This document shows positions 25,647 to 33,897 of a stretch of 64,000 bases of DNA, one piece after another. A model generated the notes under the pieces. The model did no database searches. It was not told the DNA's origin and saw nothing but the letters and a program-made list of their open reading frames with translations. Source of the stretch: CAVUBL01 sp963739795 (lineage in GTDB: Bacteria > Acidobacteriota > Thermoanaerobaculia > Multivoradales > DATKCC01); contig CAVUBL010000011.1 of the NCBI GenBank assembly GCA_963739795.1, forward strand, positions 496,001-560,000. Direction: 5' to 3'. How positions within the stretch are numbered: position 1 is the stretch's first letter; each line of letters begins with the position of its first letter. The position numbers were made by a program, and so were the translations under genes.

Positions 25647-27541
25647 GTCGGGAGCTCGGAGGGCGAGAGGTCACCGCCCTCGTGGATCTCGTGGCCGGCC
25701 GCGGGCGCCTCCTCGCGCGCCCTTTCCGGAGATAAGGCCTTCTTGTGCGACAGGGAGGCCAGCCAGAAGACGAAGCCGATGAGAGCGAAGAACATGAGCA
25801 CGATCACCGAAACTACTGTGGTAGCGAAGCCGAGGGTCGGGGTGTAGGCGCCCGGCGAGGTGTCGCGGACGATCCCGAACACGTGCCAGTCCAGGCGCAG
25901 GCCGGAGCGCACGTAGCCCATCAGCCCCATGAGCCAGGTGAAGGTGACGGCGAGGAAGATCAGCACGTACTGGGAGCGGGCCGGGATCTGCCCCCACCGC
26001 GTCTCGCCCACCTTCTTCGCCCCGCGCAGCAGGAAGATGTCGATCCCGGTCACCAGGATCATGGCTCCCAGGACCGAGCCCACCTGGTAGACCGAGAAGC
26101 CGATCCGCACCTTGGCCTCCACGAAGTAGCCGTAGATGCCGTAGAAGATGACGATCGACGAGGCGGCGACGAAGATCAGGAACTGCACGAGGTTCCCCCA
26201 CTTCGCCCACGAGACGGTGGGGATCTTGCCGCCGCGGCGGTAGAGGAGGAACGAGACGTAGGTGGTCAGGATCAGGATGTTGACCGCCGTGTTCTTGGCG
26301 CTCATCACCCCCAGGAAGCCCAGGATCGGGTGGGTCGCGCCGCCCATCTCCTGGATCTCCTTGACCGTCGAGAGGATGGAGTGGGGCGTGGCCCAGACGG
26401 CGAAGCAGAGGGTGATGATCGCCAGCAGGTACTTGATGTAGCCCCGGAAGCGCTCGGCCCCCTCGATCCGCCCCATGCCCAGCCAGAGGTAGTAGTTGGC
26501 GGCCAGGAAGAGGTTGCCGATCAGGATCGCCTGGATGATGAACAGCCAGGAGAAGGCGCCGCCCATCATGGTCAGGCCCATGGTCTGGGAGAAGGCGTAG
26601 ATCTCCGAGGCGAGCCAGTAGCCGGCGAAGGGCAGGGGCAGCAGCGCCGCGATGGCGATGAAGTTGCCGATGTAGCCCATCCAGTCGTAGTGGGCGCGCT
26701 CCTCGTCGGTCTTGGCCTTGAGGAACTGGAACGCCGCGTAGGCGCCCGCCACCGAGCCCCCGAAGGCGACGTTGGCGATCAGCCGGTGGACGTTGATGGG
26801 CATCCAGGTGTAGTTGTGCACCGCCTGCCAGGTGGAGATGACGGCGCCCTTCTCCGACACCCCGTTTGGGGTCATCATGAAGGTCAGCCAGGCGTTGGCG
26901 ATGAACATGATGCCGGTGCCCACCAGGTTCAAGATCAGGCCCAGGAGCAGGTGCAGCTTGGGGCCGACCTTCCCCCACGAGTAGTAGTAGGTGTAGAAGA
27001 ACGCCGCCTCGGCGAAGATCAGCAGGACGTAGGGCAGGAAGGTCGGCGAGAAGACCGACATCAGGTAGTTGGTGAACTTCGGGTACAGGATGATCAGCAT
27101 GAAGGTCAGCACGCCGCCGAACGCCGCGGTGAGGGCGAAGGCGGGGGACAACAGGCTGATGAACTCGTAGGCCAGCTTGTCGTAGCGCGGGTCCTTGGTG
27201 CGGTACCCGATGAACTCGATGATCAGGGCGAAGAGCGGCACCGCCAGGACGAAGGCGGCGAAGAGGAGCTTGAGCTGGGCGACGATCCAGATCGCCACGC
27301 GGCTGCCGATGATCGGGAACGCCCGGTACTCTGCCTCCTTGTAGGGCTTGGTCTTGGCCGCTTCGGCGGCCTTCGCCGCCTGGGCCTCGAGGGCCTGGGC
27401 GCGCGGCGTGGGCGGGGCGTTCTGGACCTCGACCGGCGACTGGTAGGCCAGGCGGCCGTTGAGCATCTCGGCGCCCTTGACCACCACCAGGAGGCCTGCG
27501 ATCACGAGGATCGCCAAGAGGAAGATCTTCTTGCCGTTCAC
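25643..27541 (-). CDS. CydA-like membrane subunit (cytochrome bd superfamily, atypical)
   Basis: 632 aa with about 13-14 membrane helices; no CydB gene is nearby. Comparison with CydA by eye: SRVAIWIVAQLKLLFA aligns with the helix holding E. coli H19, but the residue here is K91. E178 in LIFAEAAFFYTYYY matches E99, and H252 in INVHRLIANVAFGG matches H186 (heme b558). Loss of the H19 ligand argues against ordinary O2 reduction by heme d. The GRQPW-containing quinol loop is not evident. Set among ActA, ActB and c-type cytochromes, it probably passes electrons between quinol and the hemes. Confidence 0.75.
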   Translation of the reverse strand: MNGKKIFLLAILVIAGLLVVVKGAEMLNGRLAYQSPVEVQNAPPTPRAQALEAQAAKAAEAAKTKPYKEAEYRAFPIIGSRVAIWIVAQLKLLFAAFVLAVPLFALIIEFIGYRTKDPRYDKLAYEFISLLSPAFALTAAFGGVLTFMLIILYPKFTNYLMSVFSPTFLPYVLLIFAEAAFFYTYYYSWGKVGPKLHLLLGLILNLVGTGIMFIANAWLTFMMTPNGVSEKGAVISTWQAVHNYTWMPINVHRLIANVAFGGSVAGAYAAFQFLKAKTDEERAHYDWMGYIGNFIAIAALLPLPFAGYWLASEIYAFSQTMGLTMMGGAFSWLFIIQAILIGNLFLAANYYLWLGMGRIEGAERFRGYIKYLLAIITLCFAVWATPHSILSTVKEIQEMGGATHPILGFLGVMSAKNTAVNILILTTYVSFLLYRRGGKIPTVSWAKWGNLVQFLIFVAASSIVIFYGIYGYFVEAKVRIGFSVYQVGSVLGAMILVTGIDIFLLRGAKKVGETRWGQIPARSQYVLIFLAVTFTWLMGLMGYVRSGLRLDWHVFGIVRDTSPGAYTPTLGFATTVVSVIVLMFFALIGFVFWLASLSHKKALSPERAREEAPAAGHEIHEGGDLSPSELPT

Positions 27542-28383
27542 GGGGCCTTGCCTCCTCCCGCCGGGGCCTGATCCGGGCTTGCCTCACCCCCTTCGGCCGC
27601 CCGGGCCTTCGCCGCCGCGGCCTGGAGCTCGCGGACGTGGGCGATGATCGCCCAGCGGTCGGCCACCGGCACCTGGTAGGCGTAGGAGGGCATGAGGCCG
27701 AAGCCGTGGGTGATGACGTCGAAGATGTAGCCGTCGGGGGCCTGGACCAGGCGCTCCTGGGTCAGGTCGGCGGTGGCGACGCCGGCCCGCTCGCGGAGCA
27801 TGCTCTGGCCGGAGCCGTTCTCGGCGTGGCAGGGCTGGCAGTAGATGGCGTAGCGCTGGGCGCCGCGGGTGCGCAGGGCCTGGTCGACGGGCAGGGGGCT
27901 TCCGGCGACGGGCTCGCCGGCGGCGTCTTTGCCGGTGTGGAGGGCGGCGTTGGCGAAGAGCTCGCCGCGGGCGACGGTGCCGGGGACGGGGGAGCGCTCG
28001 GTCTTGCCGTCGGCGAAGAAGTGGTTTTCGGACTGGGCCTTGGCCTTGGGCTGGTCGTCCATGTTGGGGTTGAGATGGATGGGCGGCCGGGACGAGGTGG
28101 AGCCGCGGGTGCAGGAGGCGAGTCCGAGGGGAAGCAGGGTGATCGCCAGGAGAATCGGGGTTGCGGTGGCGACGGCGCGGCGTCTGGTCTCTCTCCGGCG
28201 GCGGACTGCGCCGGCGGAGAGTGACGCAGCCTCCACGCCTGCGTTCGACCGGCGGTTGGGGCGTAGGGCACGGGGTTGGAGCGAAGGTGGCTCGGTGCTG
28301 TGCACCTCGCTCCGGCCTGGGAGGGTGAGGGGGGGAAAGGCGTTCGTTGCCCCCCCTCGCTCGGTGCTTCGCACCTCGCTCAT
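27538..28383 (-). CDS. actE: ActE-like cytochrome c lipoprotein with unusual N-terminal extension
   Basis: 281 aa. The ATG at 28383 overlaps the ActB stop (ATGA). Residues ~90-270 resemble ActE of alternative complex III: PPIHLNPNMDDQPK, one CQPCH heme site and LMPSYAYQVPVADRWAI. A signal-like hydrophobic segment with lipobox LASC appears only at about residues 70-92. The ~70 residues before it are encoded by palindromic, repeat-like DNA (two copies of an SEV-x-STE peptide). This looks like a repeat insertion that was kept in frame. No in-frame start closer to the lipobox was found. Confidence 0.75.
   Translation of the reverse strand: MSEVRSTERGGATNAFPPLTLPGRSEVHSTEPPSLQPRALRPNRRSNAGVEAASLSAGAVRRRRETRRRAVATATPILLAITLLPLGLASCTRGSTSSRPPIHLNPNMDDQPKAKAQSENHFFADGKTERSPVPGTVARGELFANAALHTGKDAAGEPVAGSPLPVDQALRTRGAQRYAIYCQPCHAENGSGQSMLRERAGVATADLTQERLVQAPDGYIFDVITHGFGLMPSYAYQVPVADRWAIIAHVRELQAAAAKARAAEGGEASPDQAPAGGGKAP
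28290..28380. repeat. Duplicated palindromes at the actB-actE junction
   Basis: Two 22-base near-identical palindromic units lie at 28290-28311 and 28359-28380 (core CTCGGTGCTTCGCACCTCGC, with GTGCTGTGCAC in the other copy). Each can fold into a GGTGC/GCACC hairpin. The second ends at the ActB stop and both are translated in the ActE-like gene. Confidence 0.6.
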
Positions 28384-31300
28384 GCCGACTTCCCCCACTT
28401 GGGGTTGGGGTTTCTGAGCTTGCCCTGGTAGGTGGTGCGGGGGCGGTTGTTGAGCTCGGCGAGGAGGGTGTAGTTCCTCGGGTCCCGGCGCTCTTGGGTG
28501 ACCCGGCTCGCGGGGTCATTCTTGTCGCCGAAGACGATGGCGTCGGCGGGGCAGGTCTGCTGGCAGGCGGTCTTGATGTCGCCGTCCTTGAGCTCCCGGT
28601 CGGCGCGCTTGGCCCGGATCTTTCCCTCCTCGATCCGCTGCACGCAGTAGGTGCACTTCTCCATGACGCCCCGGGAGCGCACCGTCACCTCCGGGTTCAT
28701 GGCGAGCTGGACGAGGTCCGGGAGGTCCTTGGTGTAGTTGAAGAAGTTGAAGCGGCGGACCTTGTAGGGGCAGTTGTTGGAGCAGTACCGAGTGCCGATG
28801 CACCGGTTGTAGACCATGGCGTTGAGGCCCTCGGGATCGTGGACCGTCGCCGCCACCGGGCAGACCTCCTCGCACGGGGCGTTCTCGCAGTGCATGCAGG
28901 GAACGGCCTGGAAGACCACCTCGGGCTCGGCCTCGTCGGGGCCGGCGAAGTAGCGGTCCACCCGCAGCCAGAGCATTTCGCGCCCGTTGGCCACCTGCTT
29001 CTTGCCCACCACCGGCACGTTGTTCTCCGCCTGGCAGGCCGCCACGCAGGCGTTGCAGCCGATGCAGGTGGCGAGGTCGATGGTCATGGCCCACTGGTGG
29101 CCCTCGGCGTACGACTGGGGCGGCTTCCAGAGGGCGGGCGGCGACTCGGCCTCGGCCGAAGTCTCCGGACCCGCGCCGACCTCTTTCTGGAAGGTCCCGG
29201 GCTGGTCCCGGTACTCGGCGAGCGTCGCCTCGCGGACCACGTCCCGCCCTTCCATCGACCAATGCTCCTGGGTCTGGGCCAGGGCCTCGCGGCGGCCGGT
29301 CTTCGCCACCTGGACGCCGGTCGTGAAGAGGCCCGCGTGGGCGCCCACGAGGGGGTAGGCATCGACGCCCACGCCGGTGCCCACGCGCCCGGCCGCGGTG
29401 CGCCCGAAGCCGAGCTCGATCGCCACCGTGCCGTCGGCGGTGCCGGGCTGCACCCAGGCCGGCGCCTCGATGGAGCGATCGCCGGCGGTGAGGCGAACTA
29501 CGTCGCCCGAGTCGACGCCGAGGCCGTCGGCGGTCGCTCGGGACATGAGAGCTGCGTTGCCCCAGGAGATGCGGGTCAGGGGATCGGGCTGCTCCTGGAG
29601 CCAGGCGTTGTTCGCCCAGCGGCCGTCGTGGACCGACGGCGAGAGCAGGAAGATCACCTCGACGCCGCCCGGGGCCTCGGCGCCAGTTACGGCAGGAGGC
29701 GGCGCCGGCGCGCCCGAGGCGGCCGGGGCGGGCACCGGTCCGGCGCCCTCCGGGGCCACGCCGTCGTGGAGGATCTTGCGCCAGGGCGAGCCCAGGGCAA
29801 TGGTCTCGGGCGCGGCGGCGCCCCAGGTCTCGCGCACCAAGGCATAGCCGGTCTTGGGGGACTTGGGGTCGTCGGCCGAGGTCTCGCCCACCAGGATTCC
29901 CAGTACCTCGATGTCGCTCTTGGAGTCGAAGAGGGGCGCGATCAGCGGCTGGATCACGCTCGCCGAGCCGTCGGCCGAGCGCGCGTCGCCCCAGGCCTCC
30001 AGGAAGTGGCACCTGGGCAGGACCCACTCGGCCACCGCCGAGGTTTCGTTGGGGCGCGAGGTCAGGTGCACCACGTGCTCAACCTTGGCCAGGGCGCCGG
30101 GGAGGTCCAGCTCGCCCGGGGCGTCGTAGGCCGGGTTGCCGCCCAGGACGACCAGGGTCTTGACGCGCCCCGCGGCCATGTCCTGGGCGATGGCCGCCAG
30201 GTCGCCCACCCGGCCCCAGGCCGTGTCGCCGAGGTCCTGGAGGGTCACGGTGGTGCCCACGGCGCCCAGGGCCTCGTGGATCCGGTGGACCAGGGCGTGG
30301 ACCGCGGGCGGCTGGCGGCGGCCGGCGACCACCAGGGCGGCCGGGCCGGCGGCGCGCAGGTCCTCGGCGATCAGGTCGATCCGGGCGCGGGCCTCGGCGG
30401 GCAGCTCGCCGGACGTCCCGGCACCCTCCGCGACCCCCAGCCGGCGGGCGAGCTCGGCGGTGAAGGCGCCCACCTTCGAGGCGGCCAGCCGCACGCGGTG
30501 GTCGGCGTTGGCGCCGGTCACCGAGAGCGCGGGCTCGACGGCGTAGAGCCGGTTCATCCGCCCCGCCTCGTCGGGCCTCCGGCCGCGGGCGAAGCCCCGG
30601 GCGTGGACCAGCGCCTCGCCCTCGGTGAGCAGGGGGTCCGCATCCAGGGTGAGGATCGTCCGGGCGCGCTCGAAGTGGTGGAGTGGGCGGGCGGCCTTGC
30701 CCGTCGCCTGCTCGATGCCGGCGAACACGTTCTCCTCGCCGGCCGGCTCCCAGACCACCCAGCGGGCCGCCGGGAAGCGTTCGGCGAAGCGTGCGGCGAG
30801 GCGCGCCAGGGTGGGAGAGGCGTAGGCCTCGGAGAGGATCGCCACGCCGGAGCCGTCGCCGGCCTGGCCCGCGACCTGCGCCCAGAAGCCCTGGAAGTCC
30901 TTCCAGGCCGCCTCCTTGGGTCCCGGATCGGTCGCCGCCTGCTTGCCGTCGCCGGCGCCCTCGCGCCGGGCGACCGCGCGCACGCGGTCCGGATCGTAGA
31001 GGTCGAGGATCGCCGCCTGCATCCAGGTCGAGGCGGCGCCGCCGGAGGAGGGGTGGAGCTCGTTGCCTTCGATCTTGGTCGGGCGCCCCTCGTGGCTCTC
31101 CACCACCACGCCGAACGCGTGGGTGCCCAGGGGCATGGTGGAGGCGTAGCGCTCGGGGAGGCCCACGATCCGCCCCTCGGGGGGATGGACGTAGGGCACG
31201 ATGTGCTCCACCGGGCGCCGGCACGCGGTCAGCCCCGCGAGGCCGAAGGAGGCGCCCATGAGGCCGAGCATGGTGCGGCGGGTCACGCCCCGCGGGGTCT

Positions 31301-31499
31301 CCGAGGCGCCCACCGGGAACTCCCGCTGGACCCAGTCCCGCCCGTCGCTACGGGCGCCGGCGGCGATCTCGGCCCGGACCCGATCGCTCAGCCGGGAATC
31401 GACCCCGGGGGAGTCGAGCAGCCGCTCGACGCTTCGCCAGTAGCGCTTGCCGGCGCGCGCGCCGGCTCCTTCAACCGTGTCGAGATCCGCGTCCGTCAT
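28380..31499 (-). CDS. actB: ActB: Mo-enzyme-like and Fe-S subunit of alternative complex III
   Basis: 1,039 aa. Twin-arginine motif RRTMLGLMG (residues 74-82) followed by LTACRR. The large central part (about 100-780) is the molybdopterin-oxidoreductase-like domain which in ActB normally lacks Mo. Residues ~800-1000 carry four cluster motifs: CIGCNACVAACQ, CMHCENAPCEEVCP, CIGTRYCSNNCP and CTYCVQRI...CQQTCP. Length and order are typical of ActB. Family knowledge: quinol:acceptor oxidoreductase subunit at the periplasmic face. No NrfD-like ActC/ActF follows it here. The gene starts 8 bases after actA. Confidence 0.88.
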   Translation of the reverse strand: MTDADLDTVEGAGARAGKRYWRSVERLLDSPGVDSRLSDRVRAEIAAGARSDGRDWVQREFPVGASETPRGVTRRTMLGLMGASFGLAGLTACRRPVEHIVPYVHPPEGRIVGLPERYASTMPLGTHAFGVVVESHEGRPTKIEGNELHPSSGGAASTWMQAAILDLYDPDRVRAVARREGAGDGKQAATDPGPKEAAWKDFQGFWAQVAGQAGDGSGVAILSEAYASPTLARLAARFAERFPAARWVVWEPAGEENVFAGIEQATGKAARPLHHFERARTILTLDADPLLTEGEALVHARGFARGRRPDEAGRMNRLYAVEPALSVTGANADHRVRLAASKVGAFTAELARRLGVAEGAGTSGELPAEARARIDLIAEDLRAAGPAALVVAGRRQPPAVHALVHRIHEALGAVGTTVTLQDLGDTAWGRVGDLAAIAQDMAAGRVKTLVVLGGNPAYDAPGELDLPGALAKVEHVVHLTSRPNETSAVAEWVLPRCHFLEAWGDARSADGSASVIQPLIAPLFDSKSDIEVLGILVGETSADDPKSPKTGYALVRETWGAAAPETIALGSPWRKILHDGVAPEGAGPVPAPAASGAPAPPPAVTGAEAPGGVEVIFLLSPSVHDGRWANNAWLQEQPDPLTRISWGNAALMSRATADGLGVDSGDVVRLTAGDRSIEAPAWVQPGTADGTVAIELGFGRTAAGRVGTGVGVDAYPLVGAHAGLFTTGVQVAKTGRREALAQTQEHWSMEGRDVVREATLAEYRDQPGTFQKEVGAGPETSAEAESPPALWKPPQSYAEGHQWAMTIDLATCIGCNACVAACQAENNVPVVGKKQVANGREMLWLRVDRYFAGPDEAEPEVVFQAVPCMHCENAPCEEVCPVAATVHDPEGLNAMVYNRCIGTRYCSNNCPYKVRRFNFFNYTKDLPDLVQLAMNPEVTVRSRGVMEKCTYCVQRIEEGKIRAKRADRELKDGDIKTACQQTCPADAIVFGDKNDPASRVTQERRDPRNYTLLAELNNRPRTTYQGKLRNPNPKWGKSA

Positions 31500-31507
31500 C
31501 ACGCCTC

Positions 31508-32155
31508 TCAGCGGTGGCAACCGGTGCAGGCCACGGGGGGTCGGATGTGTCGCTCTTCAATCACGCGGCGGGCGTACTGCATCTGATCCGGGGGGGCCTT
31601 CCACTCCGTGTTGGTGATCTGCTCGGGCCGGCGCAGGTAGGGCGCCGGGTTGCGGTGGCACTGGAGGCACCAGCCCATGGACAGGGGCTTGGACTGGGTG
31701 ATGACCTCCATCGAGCGCACGTCGCCGTGGCAGGTGGAGCAACCCACGCCCGCCCGGATGTGCATGCTGTGGTCGAAGTAGGCGTAGTCCGGCAGCTTGT
31801 GCACGCGCACCCAGCGCATGGGGTCACCGGTGGAGAAGCTCTGGCGCAGGGGCTCGAGACTGGCCTTGTCCTGGCCCACCAGTCGGTGGCAGTTCATGCA
31901 CACCTGGGTGGGCGGCACCGAGGCCACGGCGGAGACCTCGACCCCTACGTGGCAGTAGCGGCAGTCGAGCTTCATGTCACCGGCGTGGAGCTTGTGGCTG
32001 TAAGGCACCGGCTGCTCGGGCCGGTAGCCGACGTCGGTGTACCAGGGGGAGAAGTAGTACCAGACGAGGAGGGTCGCGAGCGCACCTCCGAGCACCACCC
32101 CGATGACCAGCATCAAGGGCACTTTGTTGGCCTTCTCTGTGAAGATCTGAGCCAC
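31508..32155 (-). CDS. actA: ActA: pentaheme cytochrome c subunit
   Basis: 215 aa. An N-terminal membrane helix (about 13-34) is followed by five heme sites: CRYCH, CMNCH, CSTCH, CLQCH and CTGCH, with His-rich spacing (YSHKLHAGD, DHSMHIRAG). This is the normal ActA pattern. It is the first gene of the minus-strand respiratory operon that runs to 17729. The 300 bases upstream contain a hairpin at 32396-32455 and no other gene. Confidence 0.88.
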   Translation of the reverse strand: MAQIFTEKANKVPLMLVIGVVLGGALATLLVWYYFSPWYTDVGYRPEQPVPYSHKLHAGDMKLDCRYCHVGVEVSAVASVPPTQVCMNCHRLVGQDKASLEPLRQSFSTGDPMRWVRVHKLPDYAYFDHSMHIRAGVGCSTCHGDVRSMEVITQSKPLSMGWCLQCHRNPAPYLRRPEQITNTEWKAPPDQMQYARRVIEERHIRPPVACTGCHR

Positions 32156-32395
32156 AGACGTCGTTCACCCGTCGTCCGCCGGCGGGTCGGGGGGCCTCTC
32201 GCCACCCGGGTCCCGAGTTCTTCAGAGATCGTGTTGTCTGCCTACCCGATTGAGCGGGGCTGAGGATAGCGACGGTCCCCGGGGGTGTCAAGGCACGTCT
32301 TGACACCCTCCCAAGTGACGCCCCTTTGCGGCGTCCCGGAGCGGGGCGGACACCCTCGGCAGCCCACCCGGGTGGGTGGGTGGACCCCCAGAGCG

Positions 32396-32455
32396 TGTGA
32401 ATCAATCGCCGCCCGTCGCGAGGGGCGCCCGCTGCAGAGCGGCGATTGATTCACA
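32396..32455 (-). repeat. 17-bp perfect hairpin between peptide gene and actA
   Basis: TGTGAATCAATCGCCGC (32396-32412) and its exact complement (32439-32455) flank a 26-base loop. It begins 6 bases past the stop of the Cys-rich peptide gene, so it could end that transcript; the AT-rich outer arms also resemble a small palindromic mobile repeat. Confidence 0.5.
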
Positions 32456-32460
32456 AGACC

Positions 32461-32736
32461 TCAGCTCGGTGTGCAGAGCGTGCTGCAGATCAAGCGGCCG
32501 TCGTCCGTCTTGCAGCAGATGTGACAGGGGTCCACGAGAGCGCAGTCCGTGCCGGCTCCCTGCGGCGCGACCCGTGCATCGAAAGTCGCCGGCAGGCTCA
32601 GGATCTGCGCCGGAGACTGGCCGGCGGCGATCTGGGCCGTCGCTGGGGCAGCGGCGGCGAGGTTCGGCGCCTGAGCGGTGGTGAATCCCGCCACCAGGAA
32701 CAGCAAGACCATCCCGAGAAACCACTTCTTGGCCAT
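32461..32736 (-). CDS. Small secreted Cys-rich peptide 1
   Basis: 91 aa. Signal peptide MAKKWFLGMVLLFLVAGFTT then QAP; an Ala/Gln-rich middle; C-terminal CALVDPCHICCKTDDG with a following CSTLC, i.e. C-x5-C-x2-CC-x8-C-x3-C. Shares signal peptide and Cys pattern with the genes at 33027 and 33380. Purine-rich ribosome binding site before ATG. Function unknown; an exported disulfide-bonded peptide, possibly a bacteriocin, inhibitor or surface peptide. No modification enzyme is adjacent. Confidence 0.65.
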   Translation of the reverse strand: MAKKWFLGMVLLFLVAGFTTAQAPNLAAAAPATAQIAAGQSPAQILSLPATFDARVAPQGAGTDCALVDPCHICCKTDDGRLICSTLCTPS

Positions 32737-33026
32737 CGTGACCTCCAGTCCTCGTGTGGTTGTGGTGATTCTGTGATCTCGGTGCAGGAGGCGCGGTGCT
32801 TCGGGACAGGAGAAACGCGGGACCGTCTGCGGCGGCCCTCGCCTCACCAACTGTCGAAGACGAAACGCAGGCTCCGGGAAGCGGCTCGCGTGGAGCAGCA
32901 TCACCTGGCTCACCTCGCGGCCGTAGCGGCTTCGCGAGACCTCTCGGGTGTGGGCGACTGCGCGCCCCAGGTGGTCCACGAAGAGCTCGCCGATCGCCTT
33001 CCGGCCGGCGCGGCGTCAGGCTGGCG
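32737..33026. other. Spacer between Cys-rich peptide genes
   Basis: 290 bases without a recognisable gene. The 5' end holds the ribosome binding site and leader of peptide 1. No repeat or terminator stands out. Confidence 0.4.
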
Positions 33027-33266
33027 TCAGACCGGCGAGCAGAGGGGTCTGCAGGCCACGATGCCGTTGGGTTGCGGGCAGCAGATGGTGCAGGGGTTGG
33101 GCTCGAAGCAGGACGAGCCGTCGGCCAGCGGAGCGAGCGCCGCCGGGACCGGCAGCAGGAGCGGAGCCGGCGCGGAGCCTGCGGTAAGGACTGCCGGCGC
33201 CTGGGCGGTGGCGAGCCCCGCCACCACGAACAGGGCGACGAGGGCGATCTTCCATCTCTGGGTCAT
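33027..33266 (-). CDS. Small secreted Cys-rich peptide 2
   Basis: 79 aa. Signal peptide MTQRWKIALVALFVVAGLAT then QAP; C-terminus CFEPNPCTICCPQPNGIVAC then RPLC, with the same C-x5-C-x2-CC-x8-C-x3-C spacing as peptide 1. The linker is Ala/Pro/Leu-rich. Tandem paralogue; sequence between the Cys varies more than the signal peptide, as seen in secreted peptides under diversifying selection (inference). Confidence 0.65.
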   Translation of the reverse strand: MTQRWKIALVALFVVAGLATAQAPAVLTAGSAPAPLLLPVPAALAPLADGSSCFEPNPCTICCPQPNGIVACRPLCSPV

Positions 33267-33379
33267 GAGGGCCTCCACGTGGTTAGAGATTTGCTGTGTT
33301 CTGTGGTCCTGACGCGCCAGCGGCTCAGCCTCCCTTGCAGTCCGTGCTGCAGTCGAGGTCGCCGTTGGGCGCCCGGCGG

Positions 33380-33616
33380 CTACAGGGGGCGCCGGCAGAG
33401 CACCGTGCCATCGGGCTGCGGGCAGCAGATCCAGTCCGGATAGACCAGGTAGCAGGCGCCGCCGTCCATCACCGTGCCGAGGCTTCCCGAGCCGGCCGTG
33501 AATTGAGCGCCGTCGCCGCCAGCCGGGCCGGCGGCGACGAGCGTCGCCGCGGGGGATAAGGCGAGCCCCGCGACCAGCAACAGCGTCACCAGTGCGAGCT
33601 TCCATCTCGTGGCCAT
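33380..33616 (-). CDS. Small secreted Cys-rich peptide 3
   Basis: 78 aa. Signal peptide MATRWKLALVTLLLVAGLAL; C-terminus CYLVYPDWICCPQPDGTVLC then RRPL. Compared with its two paralogues it lacks exactly two Cys: the second (Asp here) and the sixth (the protein ends four residues after the fifth-position Cys). GGAGG lies 4 bases before the ATG. Probably the first gene of the three on this strand. Confidence 0.65.
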   Translation of the reverse strand: MATRWKLALVTLLLVAGLALSPAATLVAAGPAGGDGAQFTAGSGSLGTVMDGGACYLVYPDWICCPQPDGTVLCRRPL

Positions 33617-33836
33617 CGCAACCTCCGGGTCGTTGAGTGTTTGAGTTGTTTAGTTACGGAGGTGCTTCGAAGGGGCGGTGCCGGGACAAGGGGTTACGGC
33701 GTCGGTCCGGGTGCTGCCGTCGAGCCCTCCGAGGGCGACTTCGACGCCGACGGCCTGGCGCACCGCGGCGGCGAGTGGCTCGTCGCCAGCGCGTCGGGCG
33801 CGTGGCGCCCGTGCGGAGGTGGCCCCGCTACCCGCC

Positions 33837-33897
33837 TCAGCGCAGCGTCTCGAGGGGGTCGACCCGGGCGGCGCGGCGCGCCGGGAGGATCGGCGGC
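33837..33897 (-). pseudogene. 3' tail of an ADOP-type ABC permease
   Basis: Minus-strand translation gives ILPARRAARVDPLETLR and a stop, matching the last residues (WLPARRAARVDPLETLR) of the intact permease at 42538-45000. Only the tail remains; the rest has been replaced by the deacetylase fragment next to it. Confidence 0.6.

Noticed and set aside
25745..31586. 600- and 1,079-codon plus-strand frames across the cytochrome operon
   Set aside because: They oppose CydA-like and ActB genes with clear membrane and Fe-S motifs and show no family features.
33637..33836. Plus-strand frames upstream of the permease tail
   Set aside because: No family features and no start signals; probably non-coding leader of the peptide genes.
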